Assembly (NCBI RefSeq): GCF_030272615.1
Contig: NC_081412.1
Coordinates: 344,093,870-344,157,869, forward strand
Reading direction: 5' to 3'
DNA from: Cryptomeria japonica
Taxonomy: Eukaryota > Streptophyta > Pinopsida > Cupressales > Cupressaceae
Length of the DNA stretch: 64,000 nucleotides
Shown here: positions 34,150-45,335 of the stretch, piece by piece
How positions within the stretch are numbered: position 1 is the stretch's first letter
Layout of the letters: each line of letters begins with the position of its first letter
Program-made: the position numbers and the translations under genes
Notes under the pieces: generated by a model
Seen by the model: only the letters and a program-made list of their open reading frames with translations
Told to the model about the DNA's origin: nothing
The model's database searches: none

Positions 34150-35403
34150 TTATTTTGTGTCTCCTCTAGGTTGATCTCTACAATCTCCAGCTAAATGTCC
34201 AACTTTGTGACAATGAAAACATGCCATACCGGGATTTCTTCATGAACTTCGGTTGTTCATTCCAAACCTTATAAAATAGTTGGCACTAATATGTCCATAT
34301 CTTCCACAACATTCGCACCATATCCTTGTATTGTAATCCCATGGTACTGCTGCGTATTGTCTATAAGGATCTGTGTGAGTTCGATAACCTCTAGTGTTTT
34401 CTCGGTGTGCAGACCACATGTAGTTCTTTTGCTTAAGTCAGCACTTCTCAATACTATGTCCATATCTATTGTAATTTCTACAAAACCCTTTGTATTTTGC
34501 CTTCTGATAGTTGTTAACAGACTTTGTCCTACATTGGTTAAATGTGTGACCATATTTATTGCAATTGTAACAATAACCATTGGACTTAGTGATATTTAGT
34601 TGCTTACCTTTTTTGATCTGGCATATGTTGGCAGTATGACCTTGATTTCCATAGTAGTAGCAAATAGGCTTCTTTCTTTTGATGTTATTCCTATTTCCAG
34701 CTTGCTTTGATGATTCTCCTCTCTCGGTAGTATGAATTCCTTTCTCGGTAGAGTCTTTTCCTTTGTAGCCGAGTCCTGCATCTTGGTTGGGTCTTCTTGT
34801 ATTCAATTGCTCATCCAACATCTTTGATGCTTCATAACTCTTCTTCAGTGTTTCTTTGGATTTCTTCTCTATTTCAAGTTCATCGGTCAACCTTGATACT
34901 TCAAGTCTCAATGCTTGGTTCTCATCATTCTTCATAATTGCTTCATGATGTGCATAACCTAGTTGATTTGTCATATTTTTTTGAATTCCAGTCAACCTTG
35001 TGATTTCATCATTCTTATCAGATACTAAGACTTCAAGTTGTTGTTTCTCTCTTTGTAGATCTCTTTCTTTATCCTCAGCTATCCTCAATGCATCTAGATT
35101 TTTAGTCATCTGTGTACTGAAATGTTCATGTTCTCTTTTCATTGCTTTTAGTTGATCAGCCAATGCCTTGTTCTTTTCTTTCAATACGCCAATCATTTCT
35201 TTAGTCTCTTCAGATATACTGTTCTCAGATGATGTCTCAATTTGTTCCACTAACTCTTGAGATTCCTCCAAGTCATCAGATAATCTTCTTCTTACTTTCA
35301 AAGATTTTTGCATTTGCCTTTACATGTCTGCAATCACTTGATTAGCATGATCCAGCTCTTCTTGCAGATACACAATCCTCTGAGATTGTTTGTAGCCTTC
35401 CAT
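34150..35403 (-). pseudogene. gag: Element L ORF1, coiled-coil and zinc-knuckle Gag-like protein
   Basis: The ATG at 35403 (MEGYKQSQR) lies 50 bases after the primer site. The frame reads to a TAA at 34150: 417 codons with three nonsense codons (about 35320, 34438, about 34243). Residues about 30-190 form a Lys/Glu-rich coiled coil (ALADQLKAMKREHEHF). Five CCHC-type knuckles follow: CYYYGNQGHTANIC and CRNYNRYGHSIEKC (second Cys lost), CYNCNKYGHTFNQC (intact), CECCGRYGHISANYF (last Cys lost) and CFHCHKVGHLAGDC (intact, near 34185-34225). It would bind element RNA and assemble particles. No UBN2 Gag core is present, so it differs from copia Gag in this window. Confidence 0.72.
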
Positions 35404-35450
35404 TGATAAGATCTTTCTCTTTAGGTAGTTAAACCCTTTTCCAAGATTCA

Positions 35451-35463
35451 AGCTCTGATACCA
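35451..35463 (-). other. Element L primer binding site
   Basis: The minus strand reads TGGTATCAGAGCT, the exact plant initiator tRNA-Met site, two bases inside the 5' LTR. Confidence 0.88.
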
Positions 35464-35465
35464 AT

Positions 35466-36586
35466 TGTTAGGCCCAATATGGAAAGCTAATGTACTGAGA
35501 GGGGAGGGGTAAATCAATACTGCAAAACTTTTCTTGAATAATAACTTTACTGTTATGCATAAACAAAATAGTGCAGTAACATAAAATAAAGTTAAAACAA
35601 ATAGATAACAATCATACATGATTCACTCCATAACACATATATTTTGGTTCCACAGAAACTTTTGGTTAGAGAGAAAAATTGTGGTGGGGATGACACCCAC
35701 AACTTCACTACTACAATAATAAAGAGTGCTCGGTTAGAGCTACATTTTAGATATTTTTGATAGCTCACCCTATTAGGAGTAACAAGATCTGTTAGATCTA
35801 CCTTGCTAAAGGATTTTACAACATTTATTCTGAATGTTACACCTGGTTAGAGGCTTTACAATTTATAGACTTGATTAGAGTCTTTTACCCTGTTAAAGGT
35901 TTCTCTTACAACTTCACAATATTACAATAAAATCATTACAAATATCTACAACTTTACATCTAAAATGTTATAGCAGATTCTATGTGCTTAGAATAGATTA
36001 CCTTGCTTATAGCATACCTCGGTAACCCATATAGTAACTCGGTAAACCCTTCTGTTTACTCTATTCTTTGACTGTTCTCTGAAAACCTTCTCGGTGACCT
36101 GTGTCTCTTTAATAGTCTTCTTACCCACATATACACCCTTAATGCATGCTGTATAAATAGATCTCTTAATACAGTGATCTACTTCATTGCTTCAATCTTA
36201 CTAACAAGATTCCTCGAATGAATAACTATACAAAATATTTCATTGGTTAGATTGATCTCAAAATCATACACAATCTTCTAGTGCAATTTCCAAAGTAATA
36301 ACGGTTAGATGTGCCTCGATCTTGTAACACATTTTCATATGCATGTCCAGGTTCAGTGTATCTGGTAACACATTTCACTTGGTGTATATCAACTCGGTGT
36401 GTCATCTTTGCGGCTTGGTAGACATAAAAAGATACTCGGTAGACAGCTCGGTGTATACTGCATTTTGTGACTGCTTTCCTTTGTAACCAACTAGACTGTG
36501 CATACCGACTTCTCTATGTATACCGACTAGAGTATATAGTATGACTTTGAATATAAAAACTAATGGAAACTTGATACGTAGTAACA
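35466..36586 (-). repeat. Element L 5' LTR, 1121 bp
   Basis: It starts TGTTAGG and ends GTAACA, followed by AACTT. It is a direct repeat of 15231-16378 minus one 27-bp block. Confidence 0.9.
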
Positions 36587-37076
36587 AACTTCAATTTATG
36601 TGCATATACAGATGCAGATTGGGTGGGAGATACTAATGATAGGAAGAGCACTTCTGGTGGAGCTTTCTTTCTTGGAAAGAAATTCATTTCATAAATGAGC
36701 AAAAAATAGTCATGCATTTCTTTATCTACTATGGAAGTTGAATATGTTGCAACGTCAACTAATTGCACTTAAGTCTTGTGGATGAAGCAAATGTTGAAAG
36801 ATATCAAGGTAAATTGCAGTGAACCGGTAGTTATCTATTGTGATAACTCTGCAACTATTGATGTATCTAAGAATCTAGTATTTCACTCTGAGACTAAGAA
36901 CATTTCAATAAAATATAACTTTCTCAAAGAAAATGTGGAGGAAAAGGAAGTCAAATTGGTTTATGTGAACACTAAAGAGAAGATTGTAGATATATTCACT
37001 AAACCGTTGTCTAAAGAATCATTTGAATATTTAAGAGATATGTTAGGTATCTACCCCTCCAACATAAACTTAACTG
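36587..37076 (+). pseudogene. pol: Copia-3 RNase H, second fragment
   Basis: This continues the RNase H begun at 15173. Visible boxes are YTDADW, the region around MEVEYVAT (Glu box), CDNSATIDVS and VDIFTKPLS, so the catalytic acids remain. In-frame stops occur near 36693, 36708 and 36770. The frame runs on past the usual stop into about 40 extra codons (to 37174), because the normal GVSTP ending is altered. Confidence 0.8.
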
Positions 37077-37424
37077 ATGGAGCACAACATCATTCTGATA
37101 TGCATCATCATCTTTATCCTTTTCTCCAAATTGATGTAGTGGTGCTACTACTCAGGGGGAGTAGTCAGTTTTGAGATTCACAAGATTTTGATATCTATGT
37201 CATATCTTTGGAATTGATGTCAAAAGGGGAGAGTTATATGTGAAAAATAATGTCATAATATGTCATATGGGAGAGAGATTCAGATTAGTTTTAGATTGGA
37301 CTACACTCCTCAGGGTGAGTTACTGGGATTTTTTAGTTTTTCATTGTTATATCTTCTATGAGAATTTTTTGGCATTTTTTGGCACTTAAATTTTTTTGGC
37401 ATTTCTTGGCATTTATTGGCACTT
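37077..37424 (+). other. Copia-3 3' UTR with polypurine tracts
   Basis: Sense-strand GGGGGAG or GGGGAG runs lie at 37156 and 37228, and a diverged one lies near 37313. The end contains several TTTGGCA/CTTGGCA repeats. It is a mirror image of 37623-37953 in copia-5. Confidence 0.65.
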
Positions 37425-37622
37425 AGATGAAATTCAAGATACAAAAGATGATCTTTGTTCGTGCCTCGACTGATTGGAGACATCGCTTTGGCATGGTGAA
37501 TCTATTTGGGTCCAGGTTATGGACCGGTATCATGTTACGTGTTCTCTACATGTTACTGAGATGATTTATGGATTGGTTAATGTTTTTTGGTCTAAAGCCG
37601 ACATGGTATATCATTGTAATGT
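37425..37622 (+). repeat. Copia-3 3' LTR fragment
   Basis: It matches 14298-14495 of the 5' LTR. Both LTR ends are missing, so sequence was lost on each side. Confidence 0.75.
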
Positions 37623-37953
37623 AAGAAAGAAAACATCTAAGTGCTAAGAAATGCCAAAAATTTCCCATAGAAGATATAACAATGAAAAAGCTGAAAAATC
37701 CCAGCAACTCCCCCTAAGGAGTGCAATCCAATCTGAAACTAGTCTAAATCTCTCTCCCATATGGTATATTATAACATTATTTTTCACATATAACTCTCCC
37801 CCTTTCACATCAATGCCAAAGATATGACATATATATCAAAATCCTATGAATCTCAAAGTTGACTACTCCCCCTGAGTAGTAGCACCACTACATCAATCCG
37901 GAGCAAAGGATAAAGTTGATGATGCATACCGGACTAATGCTCTGCTCCATCAG
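37623..37953 (-). other. Copia-5 3' UTR with polypurine tracts
   Basis: Minus-strand GGGGGAG runs lie near 37708, 37796 and 37867. There is no gene. The LTR that should follow is absent. Confidence 0.65.
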
Positions 37954-39440
37954 TTAAGTTTCTACCGAAGGGGTAGATACCCCTAACGTGTCTCTCAAAT
38001 ATTCAAATGATTCCTTAGACAACAATTTAGTGAATATATTTGCAATCTGCTCTTTAGTGTTCACATAAACCAATTTGACTTCCTTTTCCTCCACCTTTTC
38101 TTTTAGAAAGTTATATTTAATTGATATGTGCTTAGTCTTAGAGTAGAATACCAGATTCTTAGATATGTCAATAGTTGTAGAGTTATCACAATAGATAACT
38201 ACTGGTTCACTGCAATTTACCTTGATATCCTTCAACATTTGCTTCATCCACAAGACTTGAGTGCAATTAGTTCTTGTTGCAACATATTCAGCTTCTATAG
38301 TAGATAAAGAAATGCATGACTATTTTTTGCTGATCTATGAAACCAATTTCTTTCCAAGAAAGAAAGCTCCACCAGAAGTTCTCTTCATGTCATTAGTATC
38401 CCCTACCCAATCTGCATCTATATATGCACATAAAGTGAAGTTATCATCTCTAGAGTAGCATAAGCCATATTTTGTTGTTCCTTGCAAATATCAGAATATC
38501 CTCTTTACTGCACATTCATGATCTTCTTTAGGATTACTTTGATATCTTGAAACAATACTTATTGCATTCATAATATCCAGTCTAGTCTTAGTTAGATATA
38601 ACAAGCCACCAATAATAGACTTATACCTTGTTGAATTTACCAGTGCAAATATGTCTTTGATAGATAATTTCTCACTTGTCATCATAGGAGTACTTACCGG
38701 TTTGGAATTATCCATACCAAACTTCTTCAACAAATCCCTTATACACTTAGTTTGACAGATAAAAATGCCTTTGTCGGTTTGAGGAATCTGCAAACCTAAG
38801 AAATTTTTTATCTCACCAATCATAGACATTTCAAATTCATTCTTCATGTTATTAGAGAATTCCATGCACAATTTATCTTCACCTTCAAAAATGATATCAT
38901 CAACAAATACAACAATAATCAAAATATCATTATTAGTGATCTTGTAATATAAATTACTGTCAACACCTCTCTTAGTAAAACTAAGCTTCAAAATACATTT
39001 ATCCAACCTTGCATACCAATCTCTCGGAGCTTGTTTTAGTCCATACAATGCTTTCCTTAACTTGCAAGCCATATCTTTGTCATTTATCAGTGAAAATCCA
39101 TTAGGCTGCTCAATGTATACTTCTTAAGTTCACCATTCAAAAATGCACATTTAACATCCATTTGATAGACCTTATAGTTCTTGTATGCTGCATAGGCAAG
39201 AAATAGTCTAACATCTTCAATGCTAGCTACTGGTGCAAATGTCACACCATAATCAATTCCTTCCATTTGAGATTATCCTTTACAAACCTGTCTAGCCTTG
39301 TTTCTTACAACTTGACCATCCTTATTTAGTTTATTTCTAAAAACCCATTTAGTTCCAATAAAATTCTTATTTTTAGGTCGAGGAACTAAAGTCCAAGTCT
39401 TATTCTTCTCTATCTAATCTAATTCATCTTCCATATCCTT
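37954..39440 (-). pseudogene. pol: Copia-5 reverse transcriptase and RNase H
   Basis: RNase H (37954-38460) shows CDNSTTIDIS and ends GVSTPS. Its last aspartate box reads IANIFTKLL, with Asn replacing Asp. RT (38491 to about 39400) has FVDDIIF intact and the LYGLKQAPRDWY block. The N-terminal RT region (39125-39430) is broken by an indel near 39122 and several stops. The stop between RT and RNase H at about 38490 falls at the same place as in copia-1. It is inactive. Confidence 0.8.
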
Positions 39441-40384
39441 TAACCAATGTTTATCTTTACAATCTTAAATAACAGATGTCGGTTCAATTTGAGAAATAAG
39501 ACATACCTCTTCATTTACTAGTCTTCTTCTTATCATAACTCCCTTGTTCATGTCTCCAATGATTTGATCTTCAGAATGATTTAATCTTACATACCTCAGT
39601 GTCTGTTGAACTTCAGGTTCTCTGTTTTGATCATCAGTCACAGTTGAATTTTCTGATTGTACTGGTGTAACTGTCTTAGTGTCTTATACCAGTTGAGGCA
39701 TTTCTAGATCAGTTATGATCAATTCCACTATTGGTTCCCTGTCATATGATATATATTGATCTTTGTATTTCTCATCCACTTTCACATTTGTGCTCTCCAC
39801 AAATTTCTTCAATCTTTTGTTATAACAACTATATGCTTTGCTCTGAATTGAATATCCAAGAAATATCCCTTCATCAAATATAGGATCAAAATTCCCAATT
39901 GAATCATCCCTTTTAATATAACATTTACTTCCAAAAATTCTAAAATATTTAAGAGTAGGTGTATGCCAAAACCATAATTCATATGGAGTCTTACCGGTTT
40001 CACCTTTGATATGAACTCTATTGAATGTGTAGATTGTTCTACTCACTACTTCTCTCCAGTAGATGTGGGGCAATTTGGCTTCCATCATCATGGTTCTTAC
40101 TGCATCCAAAATGGTTCTATTATTCCTTTCCACTACTTTATTCTGCTGAGGAGTCAGGGGTGCAGATAAATGTCTCCTAATTCCATTTATCTCAAAAAAA
40201 CTATTAAATTCATGAGATGTGAACTCACCCCCTTGATCTGATCTCAAACATTTGATTTTCAATCCAGTTTTTGTTTCCACCTTTTCCTTAAAGATCTTAA
40301 ATTTCTCAAAAGCTTAAGATTTCCCCCTTAGAAAAGTCACCCACATCATTCTAGAATAATCATCAATTATTAGCATGAAGTACC
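39441..40384 (-). pseudogene. pol: Copia-5 integrase, C-terminal part
   Basis: The 39684-40280 stretch covers the second catalytic Asp (SDQGGEF), the Glu box (NKVVERNN, with Gly replaced by Lys) and the C-terminal YELWFWHTP and KCYIKRDD regions. The preceding part up to 40384 is also recognisable (TSHIILE... on the other strand as VTFLRGK). An insertion at 40385 separates it from the HTDL/zinc part at 43572-44077. Confidence 0.78.
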
Positions 40385-43300
40385 TGTTGGTTCCCAAAAT
40401 GGACGATGGGTTTATATTGCTTACATGGTAGAGACCAAGCTGATTTCCTCCAAATATCTATGGAGAGCCACCTCCAACTATCAATATATGTCAGGCTTTG
40501 ATCAACAATAACAAGGATGGATAGTCCTTATGTGCTTTAGGCTCTAGAGAACTAGGGAGGGTGATCCCTTCAGTAAGAAATTCCTACTCTCTACGAGGAT
40601 ACTCAGGAACTTAGTGAAAACAAAGCAGATTATCTCATAATAAGACTCAACAGAAAGGGAGAATGCTCAAGGATGGAAAATAATTCAATGATCCTCAATC
40701 TTAAGCTAGAGTATGAGAGAGGGTGAGACTACTTTCAAAAAATACATAAATCTTAGCAAATGATTGTTCCAATATTTATAAGATTCACTCTGAGAGATCA
40801 TAAAGAAGATAAAACCAGAAACTGATAACCTAATGATATTTGCTAGTGAATACCAGTGCCTTATTGATTTGGGCTACAAAGTCTATGAAATTTTTTACTG
40901 AAAATCTGATAAAATTCCATCTAATAGCTAGTCTAGCCTAAAATAATACTACCTTACAATATTGCTCTGCTTATAATCCTTCATCTGAACTACTTATCAA
41001 ATCCTATGACGAGCCTTATTTCCTCTATAATATTATTCAAGAATTTTAATTAACCCATTGGACTAAAGAATTGAATATAAGAATACATACATCATAAGAA
41101 TGCAATAAACAAATGAAACCCTTGATCCCATTTGCTGAAAAGAAGATAAAATCACACACAGGAGAGTAAAGATTAGGAAACTATATCTGCATTAATATCA
41201 TAAGCTATCTTTTATTAGATGATAGCCAACAAATTCAAATACGGAATGACCCATTTGAAAAAGGAGAACCTGCAACTATTCTATTACATTTGTGCTCTGC
41301 AAAATAATATTACAATCCCTGTTATTTCCTACGACTCTCTAGAACTATTTTGAACCTAACTCTACAGAAAAAGATCTATTTTACATAGATCTTTCTCAGA
41401 AAATTCGGACCCTAACTAATGGCCTTGAATTCCCTTTTATAGAAAATAAGGGAGCGACAAGGTTCAAGCCATAAGAAACTTGTCAATAAAATCAAGCCTT
41501 AAAGGTTGTACACAATTCTTGTTACAAATCACTCCTTATCCGCATGTTGGCGCCCGTGATGAGGTGGAACCAAAATTTCCAACTGATTATTGGTAGAAAC
41601 AAAAATACTCGAGTCATGCCGATATCACCCAGACACTCTTGGATGGACCTTGAGATGCTCAATCTGTTCAATAGCATTTCTCTTCCTAAAAAGGAAAATA
41701 GATCCTGGCATGAAATGAGACTTTCCCTCCAAATTAAAGGAAAATCTCTAGCCTTTATGCCCCAGATCAGAGAAAATGAAAAGAGGAACTTGGGGGTAAA
41801 TAGGATTTGTTGAGAAGGCATTGCAACTTCCCTGATGTTCCAAAGATGACTAGCTGTCGGTCCTCACTCGAACAAATCCTTCTTTTAGTTCCCCATTATC
41901 TCCCTCTTGGAACACTCTACCAATGAAATGCAAAGTAAGAGCGGGGAATAGGCCTGAGGTGAGTTTTCTTGAAAAGAAAAAGATTTCATACCCCCTCTAA
42001 CAATCCCCTGAGCTTTCACATCCCCTTTAGAAATGAACAACATTAAATGAGAGAAAGATCATCCATCCAGTATCACCAAATATGCAACGACTCCATTCAT
42101 AATTCTGTTCGACACCATCCTCTTACTGATAAAAAATTATTCTTAGAAAAATGAAGAAACTTGTATTTGTTTCTACCCATTTTATCATCTGCCTAGTGAA
42201 TTTATAACCATAAATTCCTTTTAATGTGGTAGTGTTAATCCATGTGAAGAATCATCACTTTGATATCTTATGCTCAACTTGTCAGCTATGAGTTTTAGCA
42301 ATTATGCATGTAACTTAGGTCACCACCATTTCCTAGGCCATCACTCTATTTCCACTGGCATGCGTTCACATTATGTGAATGATTTTATTCTGAGCTTATT
42401 ACCTTTTTTTAGTGTACAATCTCCTGCTTTAGGATTCTATCAATAAGCAAATCTTTGAATTCACTAGAGAACTCATGATTCATCACACCTGAATTGGAAG
42501 CTTATCCAAATCCTTTCACATCTCTGAGCTATCATCTTTGACTATCAAATAAATCCTGAATTGACAAGTCTAAATCCCATTCATTCTACTCTTTCCCATG
42601 AGCTATGAACAGTGCCTCCAAAATCCCTCCAAACTTCTCATTTGAAACTCAGCCATAGATCTCATCCAACATGGCAAATCTAATGCTCATTTCTTGCCAA
42701 CTTAGCAATTTGACTTTCCAACTATATCTGTGGACCCATAGAATCCTGACATTTTTTGACCAAGATCTGTCAGCGACCTCCCTGCAAGCCTTCCTAATCA
42801 GCTAGGGACACGTGGCATCATCTCATGATGTCGCGGTCTGTAATCTCCCTGCAACTTCCATAGCAGGAATACGAGGGTCGTCCAATCTGTTCAATCTTTA
42901 CCACTTTGCATACTACCCGTCAACCCCTCTAGGACTTAAAAGGCAGGCACCCTTTACCTCAGGATAAAACATCCTCTTTCATTCTGAGCACATGAAAATC
43001 GATGGGACTATTAGTAGACCGACCTTTACCTCCTACGAACCATTATTACAAATCTTTCAACCAGTTATGCTACTAACCCTGCCGGTTTGCGCTGATAACA
43101 TGTGACACAACTTGCGATGTCATGCTCATTTAAATCCTCTCATCTTTGATTGCGGGGAAGCACTAGCCATTGGATCTATCCTTTCTTTAATAGATATTCA
43201 GAGTATTTAGGACTTGCCAAACTTAAGAAAATATAAGCGCGGGCATCACTATTTTAAAAGGGGATGGGTAATAGGAAAGATATGCGCTTGACTTAGGGAA

Positions 43301-43571
43301 ATTTTATTTCACGAACCGGTTAACCAACATTTTGCTGAGGGAATAAAAATGGCCCCGCTCATGGAAAGGGTACCCTCGGTTTTAAGTGAGAAAAACTAAT
43401 AGAAAAATATATCACTTCTAGGGTTTTCTTCACAAATATGTAAGAAGTTTTTATAAACCCTAAACCCTAGACCTTGAATCATTCTTAGAGGATATAAGCA
43501 AAAACCTAAAAAATTAATGTTTTTGGGCTTAAATTTGAAAATTTCATGCAATCAATTTTTCAGGGCTATTG
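40385..43571. mobile_element. Unclassified 3.2-kb insertion in copia-5 integrase
   Basis: The integrase reading breaks at 40384 and resumes at 43572, and GTACC (GTACCT) stands on both sides (40380-40385 and 43572-43577), a target duplication. The left end is TGTTGGTTCCC, LTR-like, but the right end is CTATTG rather than CA. No gag or pol motif, long ORF, or long terminal inversion was seen. It may be a solo LTR with an altered end, or a non-autonomous DNA element. The 89- and 99-codon frames near 41522-41821 are unsupported. The right part (43380-43570) holds gene-leader-like CCCTAAACCCTAG sequence. Confidence 0.6.
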
Positions 43572-44077
43572 GTACCTACCACCTAGAAAGCTTCTGGTCC
43601 TTACTGGACCACATAAGTCAGTATGAATCAAATCAAGCACATCATTATATTTATCATGTATTCTCTTAAAAGAAGTTCTAACTTGCTTTCCCAACTAGCA
43701 TTCCTTACATACTGGATTATGAGGCTTTATAATCTTAAGTATATCTCTAACTACCTTTGTTGAACTGATCTTAACAATACAATCAAAATTAACATGACAC
43801 AACCTTTTATGCCATAACCAATTCTCATCAATATGAGCAATCAGACATGTCTTATCACTGGTGTTCAAGTGAAAGATATTACCTCTAGTATGAGTACCGA
43901 TTGCAATCTCCAATCCAATTTTGTTAATGATTTTGCATTTTCCATCTCTAAACTGAACTTGGAATCCCTTATCCACCAATTTACCATTTCTTAAAATATT
44001 ATTCTTTAAACCTTCTACATAGTAGACATTATTAGTATTATGCTTTCTATCCAGAGAAATAATGCCTTTACCTTTGA
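43572..44077 (-). pseudogene. pol: Copia-5 integrase N-terminus and protease tail
   Basis: This is the continuation of the same pol gene. It carries the zinc site (WHKRLCHVNF with CKEC) near 43700-43810, which is better kept than in copia-1, preceded by the pre-integrase region (YYVEGLKNN). A stop lies near 43694. The frame differs by one from gag upstream, because one T is missing near 44125 relative to copia-1. Confidence 0.75.
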
Positions 44078-45330
44078 TCATACATGATTTATCATCCCCA
44101 AATCTGACTTGACCACCATTGTATCTTGTAGGGACAAAAATTTTCTTTTATCTCCAATCATATGATGTGAGCATCCACTATCAATTACCCATTCATCCTT
44201 GTCTTCAATTTTTGCTGCCAGGGCCTTTTCTTCATTCTTGATAACCAGTTCCAGTTCATCTTCCTTTAAAGCATAGAACACCCATTCTTTTCCACTACCA
44301 GATCCACTAGCAGAGTCTCCTATCAGTTCATCCTCTGAGTCATCACTTACTCCTTCCTCATCTGCTATGTAGCATAGTTTGTTTTTCTTGAATCTATATT
44401 TGTTATGATTAGGTTTAAATGATTTCTTAACTCTTTCTTCAAATCTTCCATTCCTTTCAGGACATCTAGATGCAAAATGACCAATCTTATTACATGCAAA
44501 ACATTTAAAAGGTGCTTTACCTTCATACGTACTTCTTGTCGGTCCTTTAGGTACTCTTCTAGAAAATAGGGTTTTGAGTTTCTCAAATTCTTCATCCTCT
44601 TTCCTCATATCTTCCAATTCTTTTGCATATGGGGCTTTCCAATCACTTTTGCTAGTAGATAATGATGTATGAAAAGCAGGTTCAGATTTTGCAACTTCAG
44701 AGGGTCCAAATTCTTCAAGATCAAAAGAAGATAATTTCCCAATCAAAATGTCTCTGTTAACTGAAGTGTTTGCCATTATTCTCAATTCATTAATTGTAGT
44801 AGCCTTCATCTTGTAAGCCAGTGATAGGGCTATCAAAACTTTAGAAACTATTTCATCTTCACTTAGAGATCCTCCACAACACTGAATTCCCATGACAATC
44901 TCATTTACTCTTTCCATAAATGTAGCAATTCTTTCATTATCTTCCATCTTCAAGTTCTCATATCTTACCTGGTAACCAACAAGTTTATCAATTTTGACAG
45001 TAGGGTCACCTTCATTCAGAGTTTGCAATTTATCCTGCATAACCTTTGTAGATGATTTATTAGTCAATCCCATGATTTTTTGATCAGTGAGTCCTCACAA
45101 GAGGGCTTCTCTTGCTCTGCAATCATTTTCAATATTTTGTCCAAGTCTATTGGAGCAGGATTCCCAGATGCTGGATCATAATTTGTATATTCTTTCTCAG
45201 TGATCTCCTAATATCCTTGCCAAGATATCTAAGATGAGTCTCAATTCAGATTTTCCATATCCCATAGTTTGTTGCATCAAGCTTAGGGATTTCTCCTGTA
45301 AAAATAGTTGCCAGTGGATTTGAATTATTA
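44078..45330 (-). pseudogene. gag-pol: Copia-5 Gag and protease start
   Basis: This is the most complete family A Gag in the window. The 331-codon open frame from 45073 includes the UBN2-type core (MQDKLQTL, RYENLKMEDNERI, VNEIVMGIQC), a Lys/Glu linker, one CCHC knuckle (CFACNKIGHFASRC, near 44460-44505) and the protease signature WVIDSGCSHHM (near 44160-44195) with an intact DSG. The Gag N-terminus (FTGEIPKLDATNYGIWK) is still visible at about 45180-45310, but in other frames with indels and stops. It would package element RNA. Sequence changes to plus-strand integrase at about 45336. Confidence 0.8.
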
Positions 45331-45335
45331 GTTGC

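Larger units (their letters stand above)
15231..36586 (-). mobile_element. Element L, non-autonomous LTR retrotransposon with two ORFs
   Basis: This is a complete minus-strand LTR element: 3' LTR 15231-16378, 5' LTR 35466-36586, perfect 5-bp duplication AACTT, tRNA-Met primer site, and polypurine tract. Without the nested S insertion it is about 7.9 kb. Between the LTRs it has only ORF1 (zinc knuckles and coiled coil, 34150-35403) and ORF2 (1,120 codons, unknown). No protease, integrase, RT or RNase H motif was found, so it must have used another element's enzymes. Several GGGGAG-type runs near the 3' LTR and the TGTTAGG LTR start resemble copia-2 and Sireviruses, so I place it as a non-autonomous copia-lineage element. 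Confidence 0.85.
13948..37622 (+). mobile_element. Copia-3, deleted family A copia split by element L
   Basis: It comprises a plus-strand 5' LTR (13948-15172), 58 bases starting inside RNase H (15173-15230), element L, the rest of RNase H and the 3' UTR (36587-37424), and a scrap of 3' LTR (37425-37622). Gag, protease, integrase and RT are missing. Just inside the LTR the primer site's TGGTAT runs straight into the TGGTAT before RNase H, so the loss looks like a deletion at a 6-bp microhomology. The right end is also lost: LTR sequence stops at 37622 against copia-5. Confidence 0.8.
37623..45335 (-). mobile_element. Copia-5, family A copia lacking both LTRs
   Basis: It is a minus-strand copia body with 3' UTR, RNase H, RT, integrase, protease and a full-length gag, but no LTR at either end. 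It meets copia-3 LTR sequence at 37622 and the plus-strand copia-6 integrase at 45335. The integrase gene is split by a 3.2-kb insertion (40385-43571). It is closely related to copia-1 but diverged, with different frameshifts. Confidence 0.78.

Noticed and set aside
37077-37174. C-terminal extension of copia-3 RNase H as a new domain
   Set aside because: It is read-through into 3' UTR after loss of the usual stop. The sequence matches the non-coding UTR of copia-5 and copia-6.
41522-41821. Overlapping 99- and 89-codon frames in the unclassified insertion
   Set aside because: They mirror each other on both strands and have no recognisable similarity.
40385-43571. Helitron
   Set aside because: A target duplication is present, and no TC start or hairpin-CTRR end was seen.
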